A DNA stretch of 64,000 nt, taken from contig CP000781.1 of NCBI GenBank assembly GCA_000017645.1, positions 2,715,501-2,779,500 on the forward strand. The letters run 5' to 3'. The notes beneath the pieces were generated by a model. That model was not told the origin of the DNA, searched no databases, and saw nothing but the letters and a program-made list of their open reading frames with translations. Position numbers and translations under genes: made by a program. Positions 1 to 8,677 of this stretch are shown here, piece by piece. This DNA is from Xanthobacter autotrophicus Py2 (lineage in GTDB: Bacteria; Pseudomonadota; Alphaproteobacteria; Rhizobiales; Xanthobacteraceae). Numbering within the stretch: position 1 is the first letter of the stretch; each line of letters begins with the position of its first letter.

Positions 1-378
1 CACCACGGTGATGAGGGTGACCAGCGCCGCCACCAGCGGGCTCTTGCCATAGCGGCTGGCGATGAAATCGGCGATGGAGGTGATGCGGTAGGTGTGGGCG
101 ATGCGGATCATCTTGCGCACCACGATCCACGCCAGAAGCATGGCCAGCATGGGGCCAAGATAGATGGGCAGGAACCAAACGCCGGTGGCGGCGGCGCGCC
201 CGACGCTGCCGAAATAGGTCCAGGCAGTGCAATAGACCGCCAGCGACAGGGCATAGATCCAGGCGTTGCCGATGATCGAGCGGCCGGCGCGCGCGCGGGC
301 GTCGGCGAAGGCGGCGACGGCGAACAGGAGCGCGAGGTAGACCACCGCCGCGCCCACCACTATGGGCGCGGAGATCAT
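1..378 (-). CDS. SSS-type sensor histidine kinase, N-terminal part (cut by window edge)
   Basis: The first 126 residues of a gene that continues beyond base 1. They hold about three membrane helices and the motif CTAWTYFGSVGRAA, typical of sodium:solute-symporter domains fused to histidine kinases. The kinase part itself is outside the window, so the kinase call rests on family knowledge and on context: symporter-kinases of the CrbS/MxtR type lie beside actP and control the acetate switch in Vibrio and Pseudomonas. The ATG overlaps the stop of the preceding gene in an ATGA junction, so translation is probably coupled and this is the last visible gene of an actP-led operon. A plain symporter of the same family cannot be excluded. 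Confidence 0.7.
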   Translation of the reverse strand, partial: MISAPIVVGAAVVYLALLFAVAAFADARARAGRSIIGNAWIYALSLAVYCTAWTYFGSVGRAAATGVWFLPIYLGPMLAMLLAWIVVRKMIRIAHTYRITSIADFIASRYGKSPLVAALVTLITVV

Positions 379-722
379 GGCGCCTCCGCGGGTGGCTGTT
401 GGGCCGGGGGCTGTGGCGAACCCTCGCGCAGGGGCAGGATCGGGGGGGACGCCTTGGGCCGGCGCTCGCTGGCCACCGCGAGGGCGGCGATCAGCCCTGC
501 CCAGATGGCGAACAGGGCCACCGGCAAGAGCGGCAGGCCGAACACGCTCACATCCGCATCCCACACCATGAGCAGCGGGAAGTTGAAGGCGAGCACGCCG
601 GTGGCGAACAGGGCCAGCAGGAGTTGCGGGCGCGGCCCACGCTCGGACGCAGCGTGGGCCGGCGCCGCCGCGCGAGGGGCGGGGAGCGGCGGGTCGCCCG
701 CGCTCTGGTCGTCCCCGTTCAC
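375..722 (-). CDS. Small two-helix membrane protein in the actP/sensor cluster
   Basis: A 115-residue protein with a GTG start inside the GTGA overlap with the upstream nucleotidyltransferase gene; its own TGA overlaps the ATG of the sensor gene. The N-terminus is Pro/Ala-rich. Two hydrophobic stretches follow, around residues 34-56 and 62-85, joined by a short Asp-containing loop (MVWDADVS), then a cytoplasmic-looking Pro/Gln-rich tail. I do not recognise a named family. Overlaps of 4 bp on both sides imply it is made in fixed ratio with the nucleotidyltransferase and the sensor, so a role as a membrane partner of one of them is the simplest guess. No ATG is available in frame; the GTG is chosen from the overlap. 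Confidence 0.65.
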   Translation of the reverse strand: MNGDDQSAGDPPLPAPRAAAPAHAASERGPRPQLLLALFATGVLAFNFPLLMVWDADVSVFGLPLLPVALFAIWAGLIAALAVASERRPKASPPILPLREGSPQPPAQQPPAEAP

Positions 723-2194
723 AGGGCGTCGAACCGGTAGTGCCGGGACAGCCACTGCTTGAAGCCCCGCACGATGGCGAGGGCCTCCTTCAGCGCCTGG
801 CGTTCCAGCGTGCCGAGGTCGGTGAGGCGGATGGCGTTGCCCGGCGGGCGGCCGTCCGCGATCTGGCGCAGGTTGTTTGCGAGCTTCAGCGAGATGAGGA
901 AGCGCAGCGCGTCGGTGAGGTCGCGGGCGAAGCTCGCCTCCATGTGGCCGGTATCGACCAGCGCCTGAAGCCGGTCGGCGGTGCCGAGCGCGTCGATGCG
1001 ATATTCCAGCGCCAGCGCCCGCACCCCGTGGACCAGCGGGAAGATGCCCAGTTTCTTGATGTCGATTTCCGCGCCCGCCCGCCCGGTGAGGCCCGGCAGC
1101 CGCGTCCACCAGCCGCCGCCCTCGCCGAAGCGCTCCACCGCCTGGGCGAAGCGGGCGAAATAGCCGGCGTCGTTCATCATCAGGAAGTCCACATGGTCCC
1201 GCGCCGCCTTCAGCAGCGCGGCGTCCCCCGCCACCGGGGCGGCATCGAGGAAGATGGCGAGATTCATGGGCCCGTCGCGGTCGCCGCCATGGATCCATTG
1301 CCGGAGCGTGTCCTTGAAGGCGGACACATTCTGGCACCACAGGGGCCGGCTCAGCATGATGCCGCCGGGGCAGGGCGGATAGCCGAAATCGATCAGCGCC
1401 GCGGTGAAGCGCGCGGTGATGTCGTCGAGGCCGTCGCAGGTAAAGCCGTCGGCCAAGAGCAAGGCATTGTCCTGATCGGTCTTGATGATCTGCTCGCCGC
1501 GTCCCTCCGAGCCCATCACCACGAGACAGGAATGGGCCCGCAGGTCCTCCGGGGCCAGCATCTCCCACAGCCGGCGGAACACCTGCCGGTTCAGCTCGCC
1601 CACCAGCGCCGCGATCACCTCCACCCGCACCCCGTCGGCATCGAGCACGCCGACGAGGCTGTCGATCTGGCGGGCGGCGGCCTTCAGCTCGTCGAGGCTG
1701 GTGGCCTGCTCGGCCTCCAGGGCGATGAGGTGGGAGTGGTTGGCCACGAAGGCCATCAGGTCGAGCTGGCCCAGCACGCCGACGATGCCGGCCTCGTCCG
1801 TGCCCTCGCGCACCAGCACCCGGTGGATGCGGTGGCGCAGCATCAGGATGAGGGCCTCGAACAGCTCGGCATCGGGGCGCACCGAGCACGGCTCGAAGGT
1901 CGCCACCTCGCGGACCGGCAGGCGGGCGGGGGGTGTCTCGCTGAGCAGCGCGTCGCGCAGGTCGGTGGTGGTGAAGATGCCGATGCGGCCGCCGTCGCGC
2001 ACCAGGGCCTCGCTGAGCCCGCGCTCGGACAGGGCGCGGCACAGGCTGACGAGGTCCATGGACCCGTCCACGTAGAACGGCTTGCGCAGGAATACGTCGC
2101 GCACCCGCGAGGTCATCAGCGAGACGAACTCGCGGCGCTCGCGGCTGGTGTCCCTGCTCGTGTTCCTGGGAGGTGAGGCGTTTTTATCGGCCAT
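719..2194 (-). CDS. CBS domain / DUF294 putative nucleotidyltransferase
   Basis: A 491-residue cytoplasmic protein. Residues 30-150 resemble a pair of CBS domains, which usually bind adenine nucleotides. The DUF294 region follows with the GlnD-like nucleotidyltransferase signature GSEGRGEQ at 228-235 and the acidic pair TDQD at 239-242, then a helical DUF294 C-terminal part. Proteins of this make-up are regularly encoded beside actP/DUF485 and symporter-type kinases; the substrate is unknown. A longer reading frame reaches 2416, but the upstream residues are low-complexity Pro/Ala/Arg and lie across two hairpins and a repeat, so ATG at 2194 is preferred. It overlaps the next small gene by 4 bp. 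Confidence 0.85.
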   Translation of the reverse strand: MADKNASPPRNTSRDTSRERREFVSLMTSRVRDVFLRKPFYVDGSMDLVSLCRALSERGLSEALVRDGGRIGIFTTTDLRDALLSETPPARLPVREVATFEPCSVRPDAELFEALILMLRHRIHRVLVREGTDEAGIVGVLGQLDLMAFVANHSHLIALEAEQATSLDELKAAARQIDSLVGVLDADGVRVEVIAALVGELNRQVFRRLWEMLAPEDLRAHSCLVVMGSEGRGEQIIKTDQDNALLLADGFTCDGLDDITARFTAALIDFGYPPCPGGIMLSRPLWCQNVSAFKDTLRQWIHGGDRDGPMNLAIFLDAAPVAGDAALLKAARDHVDFLMMNDAGYFARFAQAVERFGEGGGWWTRLPGLTGRAGAEIDIKKLGIFPLVHGVRALALEYRIDALGTADRLQALVDTGHMEASFARDLTDALRFLISLKLANNLRQIADGRPPGNAIRLTDLGTLERQALKEALAIVRGFKQWLSRHYRFDAL

Positions 2195-2200
2195 GGCTGA

Positions 2201-2228
2201 AAGCCCGCGCGGCGCCTGAGCGAGGCTC
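2201..2228. repeat. Copy 1 of a short GC-rich interspersed repeat
   Basis: Begins AAGCCCGCGCGGCGCCTGAG and continues CGAGGCTCTC. The same core occurs at 17527, 17564 and 53476, always in or beside a non-coding gap. Here it lies just upstream of the DUF294 gene. Confidence 0.7.
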
Positions 2229-2232
2229 TCCC

Positions 2233-2293
2233 GGCCCCGGTCCGCCGGGGCCCTGGGCAGAGACGACGAAACCCGCCCGGCGACGGGCGGGTT
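2233..2293. promoter_or_regulatory. Two consecutive hairpins in the actP to DUF294 gap
   Basis: Two perfect inverted repeats: GGCCCCGG/CCGGGGCC (2233-2252, loop TCCG) and AACCCGCCC/GGGCGGGTT (2270-2293, loop of 6). In the minus-strand transcript they come between actP and the nucleotidyltransferase gene. There is no clean U-run, so they may be an attenuator, processing or mRNA-stability element rather than a full terminator. Confidence 0.5.
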
Positions 2294-2432
2294 GGGGGAC
2301 GCTTGCGTGTCCGAGGGAGCGAGGGCATCTGGTCCCCGGGCCGTGTCGGCCCGGGGGGTGCTGGTCCGGCTGTCCTCATCTGCGGTGCCGGGCGGAGGAT
2401 GATCCGGCCGCGGCATCGGGAGGGCCTTTAGG

Positions 2433-4166
2433 TCAGTGACCCGAGGCTTCCGACGCCCCGATGCCGGTTTCGGAGCGCACCTGCTGCGCCGGGAAGCCTG
2501 CCCGGTCGATCTTCGCCCGCTGGCTGTTGTCGAGGATCGAGACCAGCCAGATGCCGATGAAGCCCAGCGTCATGGAGAACAGCGCCGGCGAGGTGTAGGG
2601 GAACGGCGCGGAACCGGCCGGGTTGCCCAGGGTCGCTTCCCACACCGAGGGCGACAGGATGGTCAGGATCACCGAGGCCGCAAGGCCCAGGAAGCCGCCG
2701 ACCACGGCGCCCTTGGTGGTGCAGTCCTTCCACAGCACCGACATGAACAGCACCGGGAAGTTGGCCGAGGCCGCCACCGCGAAGGCCAGGGACACCATGA
2801 AGGCGATGTTCTGCTTCTCGAAGGCGATGCCCAGCAGCACCGCCAGGATGCCGAGGCAGATGGTGGTGACGCGCGAGACCTTCAGCTCCGAGGCGCTGTC
2901 GGCCTTGCCCTTCTTGATCACGGTCGAATAGAGGTCGTGCGACACCGCCGAGGCGCCCGAGAGCGTCAGGCCGGCCACCACCGCGAGGATGGTCGCGAAC
3001 GCCACCGCCGAGATGAAGCCGAGGAAGATGTTGCCGCCGACCGCGCGGGCCAGGTGCACCGCCGCCATGTTGGAGCCGCCCACGAGGCCGCCCTTGGCAT
3101 CCAGGAATTCCGGATTGGTCAGCACGAAGGTGATGGCGCCGAAGCCGATGATGAAGGTGAGCAGGTAGAAGTAGCCGATCCACCCGGTGGCCCACATCAC
3201 TGACTTGCGCGCTTCCTTGGCGCTCGGCACGGTGAAGAAGCGCATCAGGATATGGGGCAGGCCGGCGGTGCCGAACATCAGCGCCATGCCGAAGGAGATG
3301 GCCGAGATCGGGTCCTTGATGAAGGTGCCCGGCCCCATGATGGACTGGCCGGCCGCGGCCGCCGCCTCGGGGGTGATGCCGGGCTTGGCCGCCGCAAGCT
3401 GCGTCTTGATGCCAACCGCCGCCGCGAACAGGTTCTCCGGGCTGAAGCCGTAGCGCCACATGACCATGATGGCCATGAAGGTGGCGCCGCCGAGCAGCAG
3501 GCAGGCCTTGATGATCTGCACCCAGGTGGTGGCGGTCATGCCGCCGAACAGCACGTAGACCATCATCAGCGCGCCGACGATCACCACCGCGATCCAGTAG
3601 TCGAGGCCGAACAGCAGCTTGATCAGCTGGCCGGCGCCCACCATCTGGGCGATGAGATAGAAGGCCACCACCACCAGCGTGCCGGACGCCGCGAACACGC
3701 GCACGGGGGTCTGGGCGAAGCGGAAGGCGGCCACGTCGGCGAAGGTGAACTTGCCGAGGTTGCGCAGGCGCTCCGCCATCAGGAAGGTGAGGATGGGCCA
3801 GCCGACAAGGAAGCCGATGGAGTAGATGAGGCCGTCGAAGCCGGAGCTCATCACCGCCGCGGAGATGCCGAGGAACGAGGCCGCGGACATGTAGTCACCG
3901 GCGATGGCGAGGCCGTTCTGGAAGCCGGTGATGCCGCCGCCGGCGGTGTAGAAGTCGGCCGCCGACTTGGTCTTCGAGGCCGCCCACTTGGTGATGAAGA
4001 GGGTGCCGACCACGAAGATCGCGAACATGGCGATCGCGGTCCAGTTGGTGGCCTGCTTCTCCGAGGCGCCGATGGCCTCGGCCGCGAAGGCCGCCGTGGG
4101 GACAAGCGCAAGGGCGGCGAGGCCCGCAAGGCGCGCCGCCTTGCCGATGAAAGCATGCGTCGACAT
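2433..4166 (-). CDS. actP: Cation/acetate symporter ActP
   Basis: A 577-residue sodium:solute symporter closely resembling E. coli ActP (549 residues), which takes up acetate and other short monocarboxylates. The protein starts with a signal-like segment ending AAFAAE, then about 13 membrane helices. ActP-like stretches include [29 protein letters not shown] and [17 protein letters not shown]. The start codon overlaps the stop of the DUF485 gene as TGATG, so both are translationally coupled, the same pairing as yjcH-actP in enterobacteria. No acetyl-CoA synthetase gene is adjacent, although two related acyl-CoA ligases lie further along. Acetate is the inferred substrate. Confidence 0.93.
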   Translation of the reverse strand: MSTHAFIGKAARLAGLAALALVPTAAFAAEAIGASEKQATNWTAIAMFAIFVVGTLFITKWAASKTKSAADFYTAGGGITGFQNGLAIAGDYMSAASFLGISAAVMSSGFDGLIYSIGFLVGWPILTFLMAERLRNLGKFTFADVAAFRFAQTPVRVFAASGTLVVVAFYLIAQMVGAGQLIKLLFGLDYWIAVVIVGALMMVYVLFGGMTATTWVQIIKACLLLGGATFMAIMVMWRYGFSPENLFAAAVGIKTQLAAAKPGITPEAAAAAGQSIMGPGTFIKDPISAISFGMALMFGTAGLPHILMRFFTVPSAKEARKSVMWATGWIGYFYLLTFIIGFGAITFVLTNPEFLDAKGGLVGGSNMAAVHLARAVGGNIFLGFISAVAFATILAVVAGLTLSGASAVSHDLYSTVIKKGKADSASELKVSRVTTICLGILAVLLGIAFEKQNIAFMVSLAFAVAASANFPVLFMSVLWKDCTTKGAVVGGFLGLAASVILTILSPSVWEATLGNPAGSAPFPYTSPALFSMTLGFIGIWLVSILDNSQRAKIDRAGFPAQQVRSETGIGASEASGH

Positions 4167-4474
4167 CACTTGAGCACCTGCTGCTTGATCTTCTCGGAAA
4201 GGTCGTCGAACTCGCTGTTCGCGCGGCGGACGTAGACGGCGGTGATGAGGATCGTGAAGACGATCACGCCGAAGCCGATGGGAATACCCCATGTCATCAC
4301 GCCCGAGCCGATACGCGCGGCAAGAACGGCCTTGTCGAAGGCAATAAGCAGGATGAAGCCGTAGTAAACGACCAGCATCGCTAAAGTGAGAGTCCAGCCG
4401 AAGCGCGAGCGCGTCGCCTTCAGCTTCTGGTAATTGGGGTCGGCCGCAATGCGGGCGGCCAGAGATGCGTCCAT
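4166..4474 (-). CDS. DUF485 membrane protein (YjcH-like)
   Basis: A 102-residue inner-membrane protein of the DUF485 family with two helices (about residues 23-47 and 58-82). Typical features are the N-terminal [14 protein letters not shown] block, YGFILLIAF in helix 1, and the [10 protein letters not shown] plus [10 protein letters not shown] stretch. Such proteins are nearly always encoded directly upstream of ActP and are thought to accompany it; the molecular role is not established. ATG at 4474 has a strong ribosome site (GGGAGGGG, about 5 bases away), so the longer in-frame extension to 4684 is rejected. It is the first gene of the acetate operon. Confidence 0.9.
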   Translation of the reverse strand: MDASLAARIAADPNYQKLKATRSRFGWTLTLAMLVVYYGFILLIAFDKAVLAARIGSGVMTWGIPIGFGVIVFTILITAVYVRRANSEFDDLSEKIKQQVLK

Positions 4475-4908
4475 CGGAGCCCCTCCCTTTGGGTCCACGG
4501 ATATGCCGCGGACCTGATTGTTATCGTGGACGACGCCGGGCTTGAGCGGGCCACACGTCGCGCCTGCAATCTGGACCAGCCGCGCCGTCGGCGCTAGTTG
4601 GGGAGATACCGTACTTTCGGCGATACTCCTGCGACAGGCTCCCGCACTGCACACAGGGGCTTGTGGGGCAAAGAAGTGCTTCAAATCAGAAGTTTAGCGG
4701 TATTTGGGGCGTATTGCAGTTGCGTTCGTCCACGGCGGGAGCGGTTTTTTCCGAAGACGCCGGAAGCTTATACTTTCGGGTGACGCAACTCAACGATCCG
4801 CCGTTCGTCTTATGCCAGATCGTGACACCCCCGCGTGGTACGGTATCCCGAGGGGGTGTCCCAGGGGAAGTTTCGGCTGTGAAGGGGCTGGGACGGCTGG
4901 CCGGGGGC
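4475..4908. other. 434-bp gap: actP operon leader and 3' region of the dehydrogenase gene
   Basis: No credible gene. It is locally AT-richer around 4680-4760. It must hold the minus-strand promoter of the DUF485-actP operon on the left and the 3' end of the HIBADH gene on the right. I see no convincing sigma-54 or CRP-type site by eye. A 9-bp inverted repeat at 4824-4860 is listed separately. Confidence 0.6.
4824..4860. terminator. Inverted repeat after the HIBADH gene
   Basis: GACACCCCC (4824-4832) and GGGGGTGTC (4852-4860) pair perfectly over 9 bp with a 19-base loop. It lies 48 bases past the minus-strand stop at 4909. No U-tract follows on either strand, so it is a candidate rather than a clear intrinsic terminator. 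Confidence 0.4.
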
Positions 4909-5796
4909 CTACGCCGTGCCGTCGAGCAGGCGCATCATTTCGGCGGTGTCGCGGCCGCCGAGGCCCGAGGCCTGCAGGAGGCGGTGGATCTCGGTCACCA
5001 GGGAGGTCATGGGCAGCGGGGTGCGGGTGGCCATGGCGAAGGCCTGCACGGATTCCAGGTCCTTCAGCATGTTCTCGATGCGGCCGGTGGGGGTGAAGTC
5101 GCGCGCCGCGAACTTGGCCATGAACTCGCCGAGGATGCGCGAATCGGCCCGTCCGCCGCTCAGGGCCACGGGAATGGCGGCGGGGTCGACGCCGCCGGCC
5201 TCGGCCAGCTTCACCGCCTCCGCCACGGCCTGGAACAGCACCGCGCAGAACAGCTGGTTGACGAGCTTGGTGGTCTGCCCGGCGCCGGGACCGCCCATGC
5301 GGGTGTAGTTGGCGCAAAGATCGTCCATCACCGCGCGGGCGCGCTCCACATGGTCGGGCTCGCCCCCCGCCATCACCGTCAGCCGGCCCTCAAGGGCGCC
5401 GGGCACGCCACCGGAGAGCGGGCAATCCACGAAGGCCATGCCGGTCTCGCGCTTCAGCCGCTCGGCCACGCGCTTGGTGGCGCCGGGGTCGATGGACGAC
5501 ATGTCGATCACCATCCGCTCCGGCGCGGCCACGCAGGCGACGCCGTCCGGTCCGAACACCGCCGCTTCCACGATGTCGGCGCGGTTCAGGCTGAGGATGA
5601 CGAAAGGCGCCGCGCCCGCCGCCGCCGCGACGCTGGCGTGGCCGGTGGCGCCCTTGGCCGCAAGCGCCGCCACGCGGGCGGCATCGATGTCGAACACATG
5701 GACGCCATGGCCGGTGTCCAGCAGGCGCTGGGCGATGGCGCTGCCCATGATGCCGGCGCCGATGACTGCGACGTCGGGCTTGTGCACCTGTGTCAT
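4909..5796 (-). CDS. NAD(P)-dependent beta-hydroxyacid dehydrogenase (HIBADH family)
   Basis: A 295-residue cytoplasmic oxidoreductase. It has the N-terminal Rossmann motif GAGIMGSAIAQ, the substrate-binding block DCPLSGGVPGALEG and the catalytic-lysine block GPGAGQTTKLVNQ. The family includes 3-hydroxyisobutyrate, tartronate-semialdehyde and related short hydroxyacid dehydrogenases; sequence alone does not settle the substrate. The ATG overlaps the stop of the LacI gene by 4 bp, so it is the last gene of the minus-strand arm of the sugar-acid locus. A role in reducing a small aldehyde or keto acid released from hexonate breakdown would fit, but this is inference. Confidence 0.85.
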   Translation of the reverse strand: MTQVHKPDVAVIGAGIMGSAIAQRLLDTGHGVHVFDIDAARVAALAAKGATGHASVAAAAGAAPFVILSLNRADIVEAAVFGPDGVACVAAPERMVIDMSSIDPGATKRVAERLKRETGMAFVDCPLSGGVPGALEGRLTVMAGGEPDHVERARAVMDDLCANYTRMGGPGAGQTTKLVNQLFCAVLFQAVAEAVKLAEAGGVDPAAIPVALSGGRADSRILGEFMAKFAARDFTPTGRIENMLKDLESVQAFAMATRTPLPMTSLVTEIHRLLQASGLGGRDTAEMMRLLDGTA

Positions 5797-6941
5797 GGCG
5801 TTTCCCTCGCGGCCTGCGTGCGGCGGGGGCCGGCAGCGGTCTTTGGTTGGTTGCCGGCCGCGGCGGCGGTCGGGCGTTTGCGTGCCTTCGCCGGTGCGGC
5901 GGGGCGCGGGGCGGTGGTTTCGCGTTCGATCAGGGTGAAGCCCACGTCCACGTTGCGCTCCACCTCGGCTTCCTGCGCGTCGCGCTTCAGCAGGGCGCGC
6001 AGCATGGTGCCGGCGGCGGCGCCGATGGCGCGGGCATCCACCCCGATGGTGGTCATGGCCGGATAGCTGAGGCGGCCCACCTCGAAATTGCCGAAGCCGA
6101 TCAGGGAGATCTGCCCTGGAACGTCGATGCCGCGCCGCTTCAGCTCCATCATCGCGCCGAAGGCTGCGAGGTCGGACACGGCGAACACCGCCTCCACGTC
6201 CGGCGCCCGCGCGAGCAGCGCGCCGATGGCGTTGGCGCCGTGCTCGAAGGAGGCCGGCGGCAGTCCGTGGCGCAGCACCAAAGCGTCGGAGAGTCCGGCC
6301 TCGCGCAGCATGGAGGAAAAGCCCTTCAGGCGGGTGTCGGCGCGATGGTCGCACAGGTCCGCGTCGGCCTCCGGCCCGATGGCGCCGATCTTGCGGTGGC
6401 CGAGCGCGATGAGATGGCGGGCGGCGGCGCGCCCCACCTCGAAATTGGAGAAGCCCACGGCGCGGTCGAGGGGCTGGTCCGGCTGCTCCCAGATCTCCAC
6501 CACCGGAATGCCGGCGCGGTCGAGCAGGGTGCGGGTCGCGGCCGTGTGCACCGAGCCGGCGATGACGATGGCGTCCGGGCGGCGGGGCAGCAGCGCGCGC
6601 ACGAGGCGCTCTTCCTCGGCCACCTGATAGAGGGTGTAGCCGATGAGGAGCTGAGTGGCGTCGGCCTTCAGCACTTCCGCGAGGCCCTGGGCAGTGTCGC
6701 CGAAATTGGAGTTGGTCAGGGTCGGCAGGATCAGCCCAACGAAATTGGTGCGCCGCGAGGACAGGGCCCCGGCCACCAGGTCCGGCAGGTAGCCGAGCTG
6801 CTCCACCGCTTTCAGCACCCGCTCGCGGGTGGGCGCGGCCACCGTGTCCGGATCGGTGAACACCCGCGAAACGGTCATGGGGGAGACCCGCGCGAGGCGC
6901 GAGACATCCCGCATGGTGGGCTTCTGGGTTGGTCGGGACAT
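5793..6941 (-). CDS. LacI-family transcriptional regulator (GntR/IdnR-like)
   Basis: A 382-residue repressor-type protein. The helix-turn-helix is at residues 10-29 (MRDVSRLARVSPMTVSRVF), followed by the LacI hinge segment GYLPDLVAGALSSRRT and a periplasmic-binding-protein-like effector domain (LILPTLTNSNF onwards). Residues from about 345 form a Lys/Ala/Pro-rich tail longer than usual. It sits between the HIBADH gene and the idonate dehydrogenase arm. The intergenic operator at 8597-8612 resembles the E. coli GntR/IdnR site, so gluconate, idonate or a keto-derivative is the likely effector. Confidence is high for the family and moderate for the ligand. Confidence 0.9.
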   Translation of the reverse strand: MSRPTQKPTMRDVSRLARVSPMTVSRVFTDPDTVAAPTRERVLKAVEQLGYLPDLVAGALSSRRTNFVGLILPTLTNSNFGDTAQGLAEVLKADATQLLIGYTLYQVAEEERLVRALLPRRPDAIVIAGSVHTAATRTLLDRAGIPVVEIWEQPDQPLDRAVGFSNFEVGRAAARHLIALGHRKIGAIGPEADADLCDHRADTRLKGFSSMLREAGLSDALVLRHGLPPASFEHGANAIGALLARAPDVEAVFAVSDLAAFGAMMELKRRGIDVPGQISLIGFGNFEVGRLSYPAMTTIGVDARAIGAAAGTMLRALLKRDAQEAEVERNVDVGFTLIERETTAPRPAAPAKARKRPTAAAAGNQPKTAAGPRRTQAARETP

Positions 6942-7087
6942 GGCTTGGGTCCGCTCTCCTGCCGGGGCAGATCCCGCGCGGGGGCGCGCTGGATCTGTAT
7001 TTCTACTTGGATTTTCGCATTTTATTCAGGTGAGCCAGGAACTGCTTCGCCCGAAAGCGCGGTTTTCCTCAACGAAATCGAGTGACG

Positions 7088-7414
7088 TTACCGAGGTGCC
7101 ATCCGCTCATAGACGAAATGGTAGAAGCGGCCGTCGAAGAATTCGGCGAGGCGATCGGTGGCGGCCCGGCCCTCGCTGCGCACTGGGGAGGCGAGCGCCT
7201 CGGCGATGGCCTCGCGCGAGGGATAGTCCACCTCCTGCACCATCACGATGGAGGGGGCGCCCGCATCGGGCTCCACCGTGCGCATCACGCGCACCGCCTG
7301 CGCGTTCGGCATGCGCTTCCAGATGGGCAGAAGCTCGTTCTCCACGATGGCGAAGAAGGCGTCTTCCTTGCCGGGATGGATGGTGCCCTCGAAGACGGCG
7401 CTGCGCGTGAACAT
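7088..7414 (-). CDS. Small dimeric alpha-beta barrel-like protein, function unknown
   Basis: A 108-residue soluble protein. It begins with a beta strand (MFTRSAVFEG), then a helix, a second strand (AVRVMRTVEP), and a C-terminal strand with Phe/Tyr (FDGRFYHFVYER). This is the layout of EthD-like and antibiotic-biosynthesis-monooxygenase-like ferredoxin-fold dimers, but no diagnostic motif allows a firm family name. It lies 81 bp after the idonate dehydrogenase stop and 146 bp before the LacI gene on the same strand, so it is probably in the same transcript. A mutarotase-like or accessory role in sugar-acid metabolism is only a guess. Confidence 0.75.
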   Translation of the reverse strand: MFTRSAVFEGTIHPGKEDAFFAIVENELLPIWKRMPNAQAVRVMRTVEPDAGAPSIVMVQEVDYPSREAIAEALASPVRSEGRAATDRLAEFFDGRFYHFVYERMAPR

Positions 7415-7495
7415 GATTGTCTCCAGATGAAGCGGCGCGCGGGCGTCCGACCGGCGCGGAATGGGGATGGGGCGGGTGCGTTCACACGTGCCGGT

Positions 7496-8533
7496 TCAAA
7501 AATGCAGATGCACCTTGATGGCGCGGCTGCGGTCGGCGGCGAGTTGGAAGGCTTCGTCCAGACGGCTCATGGGCAGGTCCGCGGACATGACCGGCTCCAC
7601 ATCGATGAGGCCGCGCACCAGCCAGTCCACGGCGGTCGCGAACTCGCCGGAGAAGCGGAAGGCGCCGACGAAATCGATCTCCCGCGCCATCAGCATGTTG
7701 GCCGGCACCGGCACGTCGCCGGGGGGCATCATGCCGAGTTGCACCACCCGTCCGCCCGGCCGCACCACCTTGAACAGGGAGGCGAGGGCCTGCGGCACGC
7801 CGGTGGCCTCCAGCGCGGCGTCGAAGAAGCCCTTGTCCTTCTCGTAGCGGGCGAGCTGCTCGGGCGCGGTGGCGACGTTGATGGTCTCGTCCACGCCGGC
7901 GGCGCGGGCCAGCTCCAGCGGCGCATCCACGATGTCGGTGATGGCGATGTAGCTCGCGCCAACCCGCCGCGCGGCGATGGCGAGCAGCATGCCGATGGGG
8001 CCGGCGCCGGCGATCAGCACGCGCTTGCCCGCCAGCTCGCCTGCACGGCGCACGCCATGGATGGCCACCGACAGCGGTTCGGCCATGGCCACCCGGCGGA
8101 ACGGGATGTCGCGGGGCACGCTCACGCACTGGTCGGCGCGGCACACGAAGGTTTCGGAAAAGGCGCCCTGCACGTGGGGATAGATGGCGGCGCTGCCGAA
8201 GAAGCGCATGTTGCGGCACAGATTGCTGCGCCCGGCGCGGCAATAGTCGCATTCCAGGCACGGCCGGCTCGGGTTCACCGCCACATGGTCGCCCAGCGCC
8301 AGCGTGCTCACGGACGCGCCGAGCTTGATCACCTCGCCGGAAATCTCGTGGCCCAGCACCATGGGCTGCCTGAGGGCGAAATCGCCCACCCGGCCCTTGC
8401 CGTAATAGGACAGGTCCGAGCCGCAGATGCCGCCGGCGCGGAACGACACCAGCACCTCGTTGGCGGCCATTTCCGGCTCGGGGCACTCGTCGAGGCGCAG
8501 GTCCTTGGCGGCGTGGATGACGGCGGCCTTCAT
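7496..8533 (-). CDS. idnD: L-idonate 5-dehydrogenase, zinc-dependent MDR family
   Basis: A 345-residue medium-chain dehydrogenase. Catalytic zinc ligands are seen at Cys37 and in GHE (His62, Glu63); structural zinc ligands are Cys92, Cys95, Cys98 and Cys106. The Rossmann motif GAGPIG lies near residue 176. Overall it resembles L-idonate 5-dehydrogenase, which oxidises idonate to 5-ketogluconate. It is divergent from a gluconate 5-dehydrogenase-type gene, the enzyme that would reduce 5-ketogluconate to gluconate, which strongly supports the assignment. A sorbitol/xylitol-type dehydrogenase is the main alternative. It heads the minus-strand arm and is probably controlled from the operator in the 144-bp divergent gap. 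Confidence 0.85.
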   Translation of the reverse strand: MKAAVIHAAKDLRLDECPEPEMAANEVLVSFRAGGICGSDLSYYGKGRVGDFALRQPMVLGHEISGEVIKLGASVSTLALGDHVAVNPSRPCLECDYCRAGRSNLCRNMRFFGSAAIYPHVQGAFSETFVCRADQCVSVPRDIPFRRVAMAEPLSVAIHGVRRAGELAGKRVLIAGAGPIGMLLAIAARRVGASYIAITDIVDAPLELARAAGVDETINVATAPEQLARYEKDKGFFDAALEATGVPQALASLFKVVRPGGRVVQLGMMPPGDVPVPANMLMAREIDFVGAFRFSGEFATAVDWLVRGLIDVEPVMSADLPMSRLDEAFQLAADRSRAIKVHLHF

Positions 8534-8596
8534 GTTTCCTCTCCTTGCTGATGCAGGCGGCGAAAGTGCGGATCGCGGTCCGCTTTGCCTCTTGTC

Positions 8597-8612
8597 ATGT
8601 TACCGATATCAT
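8597..8612. promoter_or_regulatory. Candidate GntR/IdnR-type operator between idnD and idnO
   Basis: ATGTTACCGATATCAT, a near-palindrome (6 of 8 positions pair) in the divergent gap. It closely matches the enterobacterial GntR/IdnR operator pattern (ATGTTA, four bases, TAACAT). It would let the LacI-family regulator control both arms at once. No binding data are available here. Confidence 0.6.
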
Positions 8613-8677
8613 GAAATACAGTTCGCGCAAGAGCGGCGCACATTTCTGATGCGCTCCGGCATGGGGAGGAGGACAGC

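Noticed and set aside
375..2042. Long reading frame of 555 codons overlapping the nucleotidyltransferase gene
   Set aside because: Out-of-phase shadow rich in Arg/Pro/Gly; only its last 115 codons (from 722) form a plausible protein, which is annotated.
4475..4908. Sigma-54 promoter for the actP operon
   Set aside because: TGGCAT occurs on the minus strand but no correctly spaced GC element follows.
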